Assembly: GCA_003339415.1 (NCBI GenBank)
Contig: PDHQ01000048.1
Span: 62,001-126,000 of the forward strand
From: Ophiocordyceps camponoti-saundersi (nom. inval.)
Lineage: Eukaryota; Ascomycota; Sordariomycetes; Hypocreales; Ophiocordycipitaceae
Length of the DNA: 64,000 bases
Direction: 5' to 3'
In this document: piece by piece, positions 13,241 to 26,473 of the stretch
Layout of the letters: each line of letters starts with the position of its first letter
Numbering within the stretch: the stretch's first letter is position 1
The notes under the pieces: model-generated
Databases searched by the model: none
What the model was told of the DNA's origin: nothing
What the model saw: the letters and a program-made list of their open reading frames with translations, nothing else
Position numbers and translations under genes: made by a program

Positions 13241-15115
13241 GCGTATATACTAAGCTAGCTACTAGATATAGTTTACTAAAGAGGGAGATAAGCTAGCTAC
13301 TAATTATAAGATTATAGAATAGCTATTATAAAAAGTATAAGTATAAGTAAAAGTCTTTTAAAAATTAAAATAATAATTATAAAAGAATCTAAATTATTAC
13401 CTAAAGGAATACTAAGCTAATTATATAGCTAGGAGCTTAAGGAAGATTTCCTAATATAATCTTAAAAGTATTTTACTTAAGGGGATTTTATAGTAATTTC
13501 CGTATATATTAGTAAAACGGAGATTTCCTAATACGCGGTAATTTCTTAGTATACGGGGATTTCCTAGTAAAATCCGGAGATTTCTAAAAGTATATTTTAA
13601 TATTAAATTTAGTAGGAAATCTTAGTAAAATCTTAAGAGTTATTATAGAGAAATCCTAATAGGAAATTCTAATAATTTTCTAAGCGTAAAGGTAATAAAG
13701 TTTCTAAGAGAAATTTAAGTAAAATTCTAAAAGGGGAAATTCTAGTAAAATATTATAAAAGGTTAGGCGATTTATAAAAGTATTATTATATATCTTATAT
13801 TAACTCCTTAGGCTTAAAAAGAATTCTAATAGCTTTATTAACTTTTTATATTATTTTAAAAACTATTATTATATTTAAAAGCTTTTCTATATTAACTTTA
13901 ATAATTATATTTAATTATAAATAAAAAAATATTATTAGGGACTTATATATAGAGAACTAAATTAATTTATATAAAGTAAGAAAGAAATAAAAGAATAAGA
14001 TAAAAATAATAAAGAAGAATTATAATATATATTAAATATATATAGAAAAATATATATTATAGTTAAAAGTATTATAATATTAAGAAAGGAAAATTAGAAT
14101 AAGAAAAACGCGATATAATATGCGAACTAAAAGAATAAAATAAAGGAAATATCTTACTATTTTTATTATTTAAATATATAAATTATAGCGATAATATAAA
14201 AGCGAATATAGATAATTTTACTATAATTAGCGTAAAAAATATAGTTTATAGCTTTAGGTATAATATACTTTATAAAAATAGGGGCGTTTCGAATATTAGG
14301 AATAATAATAAAGTTAACTATATTACGAATAGTTTATACTTATTTTTAAGCGTATATTATAAGTAGTTTATAGTAAATAAGCTTTACTTAGCCTTCTTAT
14401 TATAGCTAATATTCTTTCTTTATTTATAATATATAAAATATTAGAAAAAAATAGTATATAATTAGTAATATATTATAAAAATATTAGAAAGCGATATTAA
14501 AAATATACTAATTTATAAGGTTTTACCTAAGCTTAGAGGATATATTATTTTTATATATTAATAGTTAAATAACTTAAAAATCTATTATATATTAATAGAT
14601 AAATAAATATAATAGCTATTACTTATTAATAATTAAATAGTATAATACGTGCTTTTTATATAAAGCGCGTTATTAATATATATCTACTACGGTTTATATT
14701 AAGGCTATATAGAAAGTTATAAAGAGTTTTTATTTATTATTATATTAATAAATAAATTAGCGTTAATAAGCTTAATAGTTATAATATACTTAGCACTATT
14801 AGAGGGTTTAACTAAGCTACTTTTCTAACTATATAGCTTCTTAGTAATATTATAAAAAGCTATTTTTACTAAATCTAAAATATTAAAAATAGGAATATTA
14901 CTAAGGTTTAAAGTTATTTTATTTCTAATAATATCGCTTTAAGCTAAGAAAAGTATATAATTAATAGTAATAGCTAGAAATAAAATAATAATACTTTTAC
15001 TAGGTAAATATATTTATTTTCTTATATAAACGTAAAAGTTCTATTAGTTTTTTTTATAAAACTCTAGTATTTTACTTAAATTATTAAATATTAATTTTTT
15101 ATTAATAAATATAAT
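13241..15115. repeat. Repeat family B/D, copy 1
   Basis: Continuous copy of a sequence found again, interrupted, at 58811-63227. The first 0.63 kb (part B) starts ACTAAGCTAGCTA and is full of motifs near GGAAATCCTAGTAAAAT in both orientations. Part D follows without a break from about 13869 and matches 61301-61391 and 62020-63227. The end given here is only where the second copy is cut by another insertion; the true element may run further right. No coding region was recognised. Confidence 0.7.
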
Positions 15116-18100
15116 AACTTTATTAATATTAATTAATAAATTCTTAAAAGCTAAGGTATTAAGTAAGATAGGTATTAAGATAAGGAAATTAATAATTTAT
15201 TTATCGCTAATATTAAATATTTTCGCTATATAATTTAAGCTAAAGGAAATATTATATTTAGTAAAATATTTATTAAAATAAGTTACTTAAATTAAAGCGA
15301 TATTTATATTTTAAAATATTAAAGCTTATTTATTATAATATATTATAAAGAAAGTAAGTAAGTATTTAATAACTTAGATTAAATTATTATAATAAGTTAT
15401 TAAGAAGTTATTATTAGCTTTTTTAACTTTTTTAGCTTTTAAAATTTTTTAAAATTAAATTATAATCTTAGAAACTATCGCGGGGGTTTTAAGTTATTAA
15501 GAGGTAGAGCGAGTTTACTTATTAGGGGTTTTAAGGACGCTTTATTAAATAGGAGTAGGAGGAGTAATAGAACGCCTTATTAAGGATTTTCTAAAAATAA
15601 GAGTAGCTTTTTTAACTTTAGTTCCCTTTTCTATAGCTACTAATATTATTTTTTCTATCTTACTAAGGTAATCGGTATAAGAAATAATAATTAAGATTCT
15701 CTTAATTTCCTTTAACTTTTTTAATTTCTAATAAATTTACCTAATAATAAGGCCCTTAATATAATCTTTTATAATTTCTAATAGCGAGTAAGCGCTATAA
15801 TAGTTTTTTCTAAGCTAATTAGATTATAGAAAGATATTACTTTTAATATTAGTAAAAGAGTATAGTAAAAAAGGTTAAGTATAGCTTTTTAATAAGGTAG
15901 CTAGTATTTTAAAAGTAAAGCTAGCGGTAAAAAAAGATACCGCGGTAGTTTATTAAGTAAAATATTTAAGCGCTATAATTTTAAAAATATTAAGTAAAGA
16001 GTAATTAAAGCTAAAATATTTATTATTTAAAAGCGAGTATTTAGAATTATAATTTTTATTATTAGGAAGTTATTCTCTATTAGCTTACTTTTTTACCTTT
16101 TTATTAATATAATAAATATAATTATCTAACTTATTAAATAATAAATTATATCTCTCTTTTTATAATATTTATTTCTAAGTAATAAAAGTTATATAATTAT
16201 TTAATTTCTAATTATTAAACTTATAAGTAAGCGATTTAAATAAATATTAAAATCTTATAAGGTTTCCGAATAGCTAAATAGCTTTTTTAAAGCTTTTAAA
16301 TATAAGTATAAAAGGAGTATAAATTAGTTATTTATAAAATAACTTATAGTATATCTTATCGTACGAATAATAGGGATTATTATAAGGAGGATTAATTTTA
16401 AGTATAAAAGAAAGGAAATAATATAAGGATAATAAAAAGAATTAGAAAATAAAAAGAAATAATTATAAGGGGGATAAAGACTAATATATAGAAAGATATA
16501 ATAAAGATAAGTAATATAAAAGAGAATAAGAGAGGATAAATAGAAGAGAGAGGAAGTAAGAGAAGAAAAGTAGGAAAATAAAGGGAAATCTAGTATAAAT
16601 AATAACGCGTTAGGTTTATTATTTCCTAGAGATATTACGCGTTTATTACTAAGTAACTTATTTACCTTATTCTAATAGCTAGTACTTTTTAAAAATATTT
16701 ATATATTTTTTCCTAGTAATTTCTAGCTTAGCTTCTAACTTATTTTTTTCTTTCTTAAATTCTTCGATTATCTCCTTTTATTAAAAGTCTTTTTTAGCTA
16801 CTTATTAATTATTACTACTTAAGTATCTTTTCTAATATACTAGGTACTTTATTTAAGTAATACCTTACCTTTTTTTAACTTTTCTCCTATTAAGGATTTA
16901 TTTAATCTTATAGTTATTAATATTAAGCTTAGGGCTAAGTTATTCTCTTAAAATATTAGCTAGTTAAAGTTATATAATTAATATAATAAGATAGATATTT
17001 ATAAAGTTATCGATATTTAATTAATAAGCTAGATAATTAATTTTTTCGATTACGCGGAAAAGCTTAGTTTACTATTCTAAAAGCTTTATTATTTATCTAT
17101 TAGGAATAAAATATTCTTTCCTAAGTTTTAGCTAAACTTAATTATTAAGCTTAAACTTAAGCTTCTAGTATTTCTTATTATATTATCTTTTATAATAGCT
17201 TAGGTATAAGTAATAAAGATAATTACCTTATCTTTTAATATTTCTTTAAATTTAAGGGAAGCTTAATCGCTTAAATAATAAAAACTATTATTTATCTAAA
17301 ATCTAATAAGTAACTTACTTAGCGTAATCTTAATAATTAAGGAGAAAGAGTTATTAAGTAAAAACTAAAAAGCTAATAAGGCGTTAATTTATTATTTTAT
17401 TAGGAAATCGGTAGCGAAGAATCTAAAAGTAATTTTAATAATTTAATTTTATCTTTTAGATAAACTATTAGTTTATAAATAATATATAGTTAATATTAAG
17501 AGTTTAGTATTAAAAGTAAACTATAAGGTTTTTTAGAACTTAGATATAATTTTTAAATCCTAATTAGAGATAATTTATTTTAGGAGTTTTTAATTATAAT
17601 AAGTAAGCTTATTATATAATAACTAAGCTTATTTTTTAGCGGTAAAATAATTATATTTAAAGGTTAAAATATATATTTTTAAGAACTTATTAGTAATAGT
17701 AAAAAGGGTATTATAAAACTTTCCTTTAAGTTTAGATTAAGGTAAATTTTCTAAAAAGATTAAAAAGAGTTTAATAATAAAGTTTATTATAATTATATAA
17801 AAAGGAATCGCTAAAGAATAAATAAGAACTATTTCCCTAAAAGGAGCTTATTTATTAGTTTAATTTTATTTATAAATATTATATTTATTTACGAAATTAT
17901 TAATTTTCTTTTTTAGTTAGGAAATAATAAAACTAAAAAAGAGTTTAGCTTATATATATCTTTAGCTAGTATAAAATTTACGAAAATAATACTTAGAAAT
18001 AATTTCTTTAGCGTAATTTTAAGGAATATAAAATTATTATTAATTATTAATATCTTTAAAATATAATAAGCTATTTACTTAGATAAAAGCGAGTTTTTCC

Positions 18101-18368
18101 TAAAAGTTTTTATTTTTAAGTTATTTTAAGATTTCGGATTATTATATATTAAGGAGATATTATTTAGAAATCTTATATTAGAAAGTATTATTAAAAATAG
18201 CTTTTAAGGAAATAAGCGTATATTCTTAATTAATATAATCTTCTTAGATATTTTTAAATTCTCCTTATCCCTTTTCTAAAGCTATTTTTAAAAAAAAGTG
18301 TAAGAAAAAGTTTATAAGAATATTAAAAGTATTAAAAATATTTTAAATTTTAAAAAAATATTAACTTA
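15116..18368. other. AT-rich RIP-degraded sequence, probably transposon internal region
   Basis: 3.25 kb with no readable frame. Since the element at 18374-20149 inserted cleanly, this stretch was once continuous with 20155 onward, where a minus-strand gypsy reverse transcriptase is readable. It may therefore hold that element's RNase H and integrase. That is inference from order only. Confidence 0.4.
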
Positions 18369-18373
18369 GAAAC

Positions 18374-18583
18374 TATAATAATATTACTAAAATAACTATA
18401 AAAGTAAGCTAAAATAAAGTTATAATTAAAGCTATCGAAAAGAGGAAGGAGAGGAGAGAGAAGCCCCCCTTCTAAGCTAGCTATATACCCCGCGCGATAA
18501 CTAAGCGCTATTAAGAAAACCTAAATATATCCGCTATAATCCCCCCTATCTAGCTACGATTAGTTATAGACTAATCCTTTATA
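18374..18583 (-). repeat. LTR of family A copy 1 (left)
   Basis: 210 bp, same length as 19940-20149. It contains a purine-rich GAGGAAGGAGAGGAGAGAG block followed by CCCCCCTTC, which also marks the other LTR copies near 51765 and 55180. Confidence 0.85.
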
Positions 18584-19939
18584 TAGCCCCCTCCTTAAGC
18601 TAGCTAAGAAAATAAGAGCGTAAGACGGAAAAGTTACGTATTACTATATTAGTAAGATACTTTATATAATCCTTAGCTAATAGCTTAATAGCTTTTATAA
18701 AGATAAGGATAAGAGGGCGGAAAAGCTCCTTTATAGCTTAGGGAATTAAACCTAAATTTTTATAAGGAAGATTCTAATAAGCTTAGAATTATAATACCGC
18801 TTAAGGTAAGAATTAATAAACTTATATATTAGTAATAAAAACTTACTTATATAGCTAATATATAAGATTAAATAGTATTATATTAATTATAAGGAGCTTA
18901 GAGGATACCTTAATTATAGTAAATAGTAAAGCTAGCTATATACTTATTATTATATACCGCTAGCGCTAATTTATAAGCTAAGGTATAATATAATTACGGT
19001 ATATACTTACTAATAAATTTACGCGCCTAAGCTACGCGTAAACTATTTTTATATAAAGTAATATAATAAAGCTAGAAATTACTTAAGCTATAATATCTAG
19101 CGTATACTTATCCCTCTTTACTTATTATCCCCTTAATTAAAATACTTTAAATTTACCTCTAACTACCTTACTTTACTTATAAAAAGCCTTAACCTTAATA
19201 TCCTTATTTACTTATAAAGCTTTAAATAATTACGCTTAAAATAACTAATTTAGTTATACTTATAATAATATTAGCGCTTAGTAATATTAAAATAAAATTA
19301 TATAAACGTAATATTTATTAGGTTAGTAGAAAAGGGGGGCGGTAAATTAACTAATATATTAGAAATATTCCCGGAATTAAATACTCTATTAAAGCCTCGA
19401 AAAAAGCTAGCGAAAGCTATATATATTATAAGCTAATTCTTATAATCTAAGCGCTCTTATAACTCCTTATATAGCCTAAATAAAAGTAAAATTATCTTAA
19501 TATAGTTAAATTAATATAATAATCTAGCTTTAAAAAAAGTATATTCTTACCTTATAATATAATCTTTAAGGGGCTTTAATAGCCCCTAACGTATCTTAAT
19601 TAAGGAAAAACTTACTTAGCGCTTTTTATAACTCTCCTTAAGAAGCTCGGAGATATACGCTAAAAAAGCTTTAAGCTAATAAGAAAAATTTATAGCTATA
19701 ATAATATACGGAAAGAATATTTACTAAAAGGTACTAAAATAAGAAAAAATATAGTAAAATTAAAACTTAAGCTTCTTAATTACGGCTTTATTAATCGTAA
19801 ATTTAGTATATATAGTAGCTAACTAAAAGTTTAGGCTAAAATAAGCTAAGAGCAGCTTTAATATAAGTAAAATTTAACGGTATTTTATATTAAGATCTTA
19901 CTTTTATATTTAGTTAGCGGTAAAAGGAGCTTTAATTAA

Positions 19940-20149
19940 TATAATAGTATTATTAAAGTAATTATAAAAGTAAGCTAAAGTAGAGTTATAATTAAAGCTA
20001 TCGAAGAGAGGAAGGAGAGGGGAGAGAAGCCCCCCTTCTAAGCTAGCTATATACCCCGCGTAATAACTAAGCGCTATTAGGAAGACCTAAATATATCCGC
20101 TATAATCCCCCTTATCTAGCTATAATTAGTTATAAACTAATCTCTTATA
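19940..20149 (-). repeat. LTR of family A copy 1 (right)
   Basis: Partner of 18374-18583, followed by the target duplicate GAAAC. Confidence 0.85.
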
Positions 20150-20154
20150 GAAAC

Positions 20155-23090
20155 TAAAAAGTAAAAGTAAAGTAATTATTACTTTTTATATTAATAGTAA
20201 AAGAAAAGGTTTATTTTATAATTACTAAAATTATAATATAATTTATAAAAATTATAATTTTTAGTTTCTAGGTTTTAATTAAATAAGTCCGGAGTTTATA
20301 ATAAGCTTAAATTAAGTAGAAAATCTTAAGTTTAGTTAGCTAATATTTAGTTTTAGCTAGTTTAAGTATATAATTAAGATAGTAAATAAGTTTAATAGAT
20401 TACTAAAGCGGAGCTAAAAATAGTTTCTAAGATTCCTAGTTATTAATATAGAAAAAATAAGCTATAAAACTATTCTCCTAAAAAATATTAATTTATAAAA
20501 AAAGTTAATAATTAGGAAAGAATTAACTAAAAATAATATTATTATAAAAGGCGTTAGTAATATTATTAATATAATTAGTTTCTTCCTTTATTAAGATAAT
20601 CTTAAACTAAGAGGTAAAGGTATTTCTCTTTAGTTTAGTAACGGGTATTTTATTTTCCTATTTTTCTTAAAATATTACTATTTTATATTTTTAAAAAAGG
20701 TTAATTTATTACGTAAAATAGGGAATAAAATATTTTATCTATTTAACTAATTTAATTTACTATTTAAAATATTATAAGGTATTAAGGAACTTAATATCTT
20801 ATAAGGCTTTTATTTAAAATTAAGTATTTATTAGTATAAATTTATTAATATAATATTTTAATATTTCTATAAATAAGTAATAAAGGAATAATTTAGGAGT
20901 AAAGAGGGAAAGATTTATATTAATAAAAAGATTAAATATTATAATTAAATACTTAATATAATCTTCTAAGGTATCGGAGAAAATTACTATATTATTAATA
21001 TATCTAATAGCGTATATTTTATATAGTTAGAGAATATAATTAATAAATCTTTATATATAAGTAAGCGAATTTTTATACCTTATAAGAGTAACTATAGCCC
21101 TTTTTAATCCGCGGTAAAAAGTAATTATAAACTGCTTTTAATAATTTAAATAGATAAGAAACTAATAGAAAAAGCTTTAAGTATTAATAATAGAAATAAC
21201 CTTTTTACTTACTAACTTATAAATTATATCTTAAGGGAGAGGTATTAAATATATATTAAAAATAGCTATATTATTTAAAGCTTATAAGTTATTAATAATA
21301 TATAGTTTACCTTTTCTTTAAATAATAAAATATAAGCTAGCGAAAGGTAAAGCTTTAAGCGCTTATTTTATTTTACTTTATAAATATATATTATTATATT
21401 TTTTATTAAGGAAATCCTAATTAAGTTTATTTAATAAGTAAAGACATAAACTAAGTTTTTTCTTATACTAATTATTAATAAGGGGGATTTTTAGATAATA
21501 TTCCGAGGGTAGATTAATTAGTTTAATATCTTTTTATAATTTCGAAAAGGAATTATATAGCTACTTTACTTTTCTATATAATTAAGGATTAAAAGTATAA
21601 ATTTTAACGCTATATTTTCCCTTAATTCCTAAGATATTAAGTATCTTAGAAATACCTAATTAGTACGGTTAACTTAAATCTAAGATATTAATAAGAGGTA
21701 AGTTAGTATTAGTTTTATTAAATAATATTATCTAGTTTAAAAGAAAGCTTAATATTAAATATTTATTAAAATTATCTAAGGAGTCCTTTTTAGTAATTTA
21801 TTAAAAGATTATAAAAGATAATTAATTATTAAGATTTAATATAATACTAACTTTTTCTCTTTATTTAAAAAAAATTAGCTTATTACTTAAGTTAAAAATA
21901 GTTAAATAAAAGTGATTATAAATAATTAAATTAAAGAAAAAATAAAAATTAAGAAAAAAAATAAAGTTATAATTCTTAGGAGGATCCTTAATTAGTGCTA
22001 AAATTATACTTATTAAAAAAAAGGGATTATTATTACTAAAATAGCTATTATATATTTATAAATAGCTAGTCTTTTATAAGTAAAATAGTATTCGATATAT
22101 ATTCCTCTATAAAGTTAAATTTAAAGCTTTTATTAAAAGTTAAGGATATTAATTTTATAAAGGATCGAGAACCCTTATCTTAATAAAACTTTAGTAAAAA
22201 AACGCTTAATAACTTAAGCGCTAGCTTTAAACTTACTAAAGTAAAATTTACTATTAATTTTACTAATAATATATAAAATAAAGGTAGCTTAACTATAAGT
22301 TAAGGCTAATTTAATATTATTTAAGCCTCGAATTATTATTAGATTATAATTAATATTATTTAACTTATTAAGTAAGTTTTTCCTAATAAGGGATCTATTT
22401 ATTTTAATATTAATATATATTTTTATAATATTAAAAGGTCTATTTTTACTAAATATTAAAATCTTTATATAAGAGAAATAAGAAACTTATTTTAAAAAGA
22501 AATTAGTTATCTATAAAGTAACTTTAATAATAGGAAAGCTTTTAAGAAAAAAGTTTTTAATAATATTAAAAGGTTTTATTTTATATTTTTTAAGATTTAA
22601 AATAAGATAATATAAGTTATTAGCTAGTTATTTATTTTTAGATATCTTAAAGGAGTTATCTTCTAAGGGCTATTCTAAGATATTAAGGATAATATTATAT
22701 ATTTCCAAAAAAATAGTAAAAACTCTATTTATATTAAGGTTTTAATTTACGAGTTTATAAGTAAGGTTAATAAAAATAAAATTACCTTTTAAGCTTTCTT
22801 TATTTTTCTTAAGGAAAAGCTACTTTATCTTTATTTTAAACTTAATGTTTTTATTAAAAGGTTTCTAGGTATTATTTATAAGCTTTCTAAAGGAGTTATT
22901 TAATTTATATTCTAGTTAGTAGTTTAGATTTCGCAGGGATTTCTCCTTAAGATTATTTACCTTATATTCTTATTAAGGTAACTTACCTAAAGCTATATAT
23001 TAAATAGCGTTATTTTAGAAAATACCTTAAGTTCCTTTAATTAGCTAAGTTTAAAAGTTTAGAATAAGTTATTTATATTTATATACTAAC
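20155..23090 (-). mobile_element. RIP-degraded gypsy-like reverse transcriptase region
   Basis: On the minus strand around 21250-20940 a reverse transcriptase core can be read through RIP stops: RYINNIVIFSDTLEDYIKYL (a degraded RYIDDIVIFSDTLED-type YxDD box) near 21015-20950, preceded by YKNSLTY and RFIN-YIL stretches. The upstream part of such an element (gag) would lie toward 23 kb. The downstream part would lie beyond the family A insertion, at 18368 and below. No LTRs of its own were identified. The right boundary is set only by the LTR fragment at 23091. Confidence 0.6.
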
Positions 23091-23147
23091 TTATTCTAAA
23101 TAATAGAGTCTCCTCCTCGCAAATAGCCTAAAGGCCGAACCCTTATA
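23091..23147 (+). repeat. Truncated 5' LTR of family H
   Basis: 57 bp matching the last 57-58 bases of the LTR at 37203-37388. The upstream part of the LTR is replaced by unrelated AT-rich sequence. Confidence 0.75.
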
Positions 23148-24527
23148 TAAAATAACTATTATTACGATAAATAACCCTATCTTTTAAAAGGTAATTATTA
23201 CCTAGCTTTAGTAATAGTAAGTAATAATTTCTAAGCTATAGGAGGTTTTACAAGCGTAACGCGATATAATTTACTCCTTAACGTAGTACTAATAGCCTTA
23301 GCTAGATCCCTCGCTATAGCCGCTATAAAGGAAGCCCCTCCCTTCTAGCTCCCTTTTTAATAATAATAAGATATTTTTTCTAGCTTAGCGGGCCCTAATA
23401 TTATATAAGCTATTAGTAAATTACGCTTTTATTAGTAATAATTATAATTAATAAGTTTTCCTTTATTAGTATTTATCGCTTACTATTTAGTTTAAGGTAG
23501 CTTTATTTTTTAAGTATAGCGAGGAATATTAGTATTAAGTTAAAACTTTTCTTAAGTATCTTAATATTATATTTACTAATCTTTACCGCTATTAAATAGC
23601 TATAATAAGGTTAAAAAAACTCTCTTAAGGTACCTCTAAGTTATTCTCTAACTTCCTTATTTATTTTAAGGTAAAATTTTCGCTTTTAGGAGGTATTATA
23701 TAAGCAGATAAAATTAAAGTTATATATTTACGTTATATACTTACCCTTAAGTTATAACGCTATTATCTTAGATATAATATCCCCCTTAATAATTATATTT
23801 TAACTATAGCTTATATCTATTCTATTATTATCGATATTAAATTATTCTAAATTAAAAGTAAAGGTTAAATACCCTTTTCTCTTATTTCCCCCTAAGCGGC
23901 CTAGGATATTAATATACTTATAACGAATATTTACTAAACTAATATAACTCTAGCGCGCTCCTCTTATAGTTAAAAGCGCGGTAAATATAAAAGGTAATAT
24001 TTAGGACTTTACTACTCCGCTCCCCGCGTTTCTATAAAAGAATATAGTAAGCGATAAGTTAATAGTTATTACTTACGTTACGGCTAAGTAAGCTATTTTA
24101 TAAGGGATTACTTAATATACTTATTATTACCCTTATCTTTTTCCGTACGCTTTATAGAAATTAAAAAAGCTAACTAAGATATTTATTTAAATTAGGGAAA
24201 AGAATCCCCCCTATATTAAGTCTCTTATAAGGGGAAGGTAATTACGTTAACTTAATAGATAATAATTTAAAAAACTAATTTATAAATATTATAAGGAATA
24301 TAAATATTAGTTCTCTCCTTATCTTTATTTTTATAAATTCTATTACTTTTATTAATATATAAGTAGATAATAGCTATAATTACTATACTATTATAAGCAA
24401 GTCTTAAGTATAATATTACTATTTTTAATATATCCCTTTTCTTACCCCGCGTATAATCCATATTATAGTTTAAACCCGCTATTAGAAATAAGTTCGCTTT
24501 AAGGAATTCTCCTTAATTTATTATCTT

Positions 24528-24827
24528 TATTAAGGGACTAGTTAAAGGGATACTTATTTGCTAGGCTATATATAATAATAATTACATATAGAGAGCTTCT
24601 AAAGAAGCCGCACTTTAGCGTGCTAAATAGCTATATATACTGCTTTTTCTTTTAGAGCCTATTTACCTTCCCGTTTAACTATCCTTCCCGTTTTATTCTA
24701 TTTAATCCTTCCGCTATAAGCTTCTAAGCTAGATAGCGGCAGCCTTATTATTTAATCGTAAGGCTAATTTATAAGTCTAATATTTAAGTTTATAACCTAA
24801 ATATAATATAAGGGCTAGACCTTAATA
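24528..24827 (-). repeat. LTR of the 24528-32151 element (left)
   Basis: 300 bp, direct copy of 31852-32151. It holds the shared landmark AGATAGCGGCAGCCTTATTA. Confidence 0.9.
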
Positions 24828-24850
24828 TAAGGTCCCTTCCCTCTCCCGTA

Positions 24851-24983
24851 AGTATAGGATCTATTATATAGTATATAGTAAAGTCGGGCAAAAGATTTTC
24901 CGCTAGCCTGCCTTACTTTTCTATAGCTTTTATAGCGCCTACCTATTAAACCTTTTATTCCTTCCTTTTTTCCTTTTATAGCC

Positions 24984-25015
<32 letters not shown>

Positions 25016-26473
25016 ATTAATATTATTATCGTTATTAGTAAGGAAATCCGCTACTTATTTTATAAGTTTAATTATATTAACGTTTTTCCTACTAATAGGG
25101 ATATCTTAGCTTAGTAAGTATAATAGTTATTTTTAAGATATCGCCGCCGCCGCTAGCGCCGCTACTAACTTTACTATTACTATTATCGCTAATAAAAATA
25201 ATAAGAATAATAAGGGCGATAACGGTAATAGTAATAAAAATAGCGATAAAGATAAAGATAACGCTAATATTAAGGGCGATAATAAAAGCCTTAGTTTAGA
25301 GGCGGATTTCCCGGCTTTTAATACTTAGTTTAATAGCTATTATAGCTACTAGTCGGCCCCGGAGGATTATTATTATTTTAAGCCCCCTTCTCCTTTTTTT
25401 TTTCTATTTCTCCTTTTTTATTTTTTTAAGTAAGCTTTTTCCTTAATTTTACTAATAGCTCGCTATATAAAACTTATTAAACTTATATTTAAGTTATAAA
25501 AAAACGCGCTATTAACGTTATTAAGTATTTCGTAAGTTATTATATAGAGAAGCTTTTAGCTTTAAGCCCCTTATTAGCTTTCCCTATCTCCTTCTCCTAT
25601 TACGGTAAATCTTTACTTAACTTAATTAGTAGCTTTTTACTAATATTATATTTTCTATAGCCTATTTTACGGAAGAAAATATCCCGGGCTAAGACTCCTA
25701 TCCCCGCCGCCGTAGCTATCGCCGCCCCCGCTCCCGCTCCCTCTCCTTCTCCTCCTCCCGCCCCTACTACTAGCCTTATCGATAACGAAAATAATAATAA
25801 AAGTAAAGATAAGGAAGATAATAATAATAATAAGGGGGCTTTTTAAGAGTATTTATATCTTTACTATATTAAGTAAGGATATAAGTATTATAACTAAGCT
25901 ATAACGCTAAAGTATACGGGGAAGTAAAAACCTTATATATCTTATATAAAATATATACCTTTATACTAAACTTATACGCTAGCTTTTTAGCTTTTAATTT
26001 TAGCTTATATAGCGTAATATATTATTACTAATATTAAATATCCGCTAATAGTAATAAAGGCCGATAAAGCGCTTTAGGCGGCGATTATAGTAGCTTAAGT
26101 TTTAATAATATTAGCTAAGCTTAAGCTTATATATAGCGGTACTCTTTTTATTATATAGTTTATATCTCTAATCCCGCTATATAAAATATAGAAAGCTAAT
26201 TTATTTTAGCTAGGAAGTATATTAACGCTATTTTTAATATTACCCCTTTTTATAAGCTTTTAGGCTTTAGGGGGTTAGCTAATATTTTAATATTAAAAGA
26301 AAAGGTTACTATTTTAAAGCGTAACGCTGCTATTACCGCCGCCGCTATACTTATCGCTACCGCCGCTAAACTAATAACCTTAACGCTATTACGCTACTAT
26401 TATTACCTAGCTAAGAAGTTATCGTTTATAAAAAAGTAGCGCTACTAAATATCGTAAAGAGGGGGGGGGGGGG
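24851..26473 (+). other. Extra non-pol region of the gypsy element, antisense low-complexity frame
   Basis: 1.6 kb between the polypurine tract and the pol remnants, with much higher GC patches than the rest of the block. From 25143 the plus strand reads a low-complexity frame (Ala run, then Asn/Asp/Lys-rich, then EADFPAFNT and SAPEDYYYFKPPSP). Over roughly 90 codons its only stops are TAG, as expected from CAG. Further right the frame is not continuous. A run of 13 G lies at 26461-26473. No function is assigned. Confidence 0.35.
24988..25030. repeat. (ATT)n-type trinucleotide repeat
   Basis: About nine ATT units, then AATATT interruptions, inside the extra region of the gypsy element. Confidence 0.8.

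Larger units (their letters stand above)
18374..20149 (-). mobile_element. Non-autonomous LTR element, family A copy 1 (1.78 kb, complete)
   Basis: Two 210-bp LTRs (18374-18583 and 19940-20149) flank a 1356-bp interior. The element is bordered by the 5-bp duplication GAAAC (18369-18373 and 20150-20154). The LTR ends, TATAATA...CTTATA, fit TG...CA after RIP. The minus strand shows a purine tract AAGGAGGGGGCTA directly inside the left LTR (18584-18596), favouring minus orientation. The interior is too short for gag-pol and no reverse transcriptase motif was found, so it resembles a LARD/TRIM-type element moved in trans. A second copy lies at 51696-55308. Confidence 0.85.

Noticed and set aside
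24267..24461. A 64-codon open frame on the minus strand, the only one of that size in the first AT-rich block
   Set aside because: Its composition (Ile, Tyr, Asn, Lys) is what AT-rich DNA gives by chance; there is no domain, and it ends just before a transposon target site.
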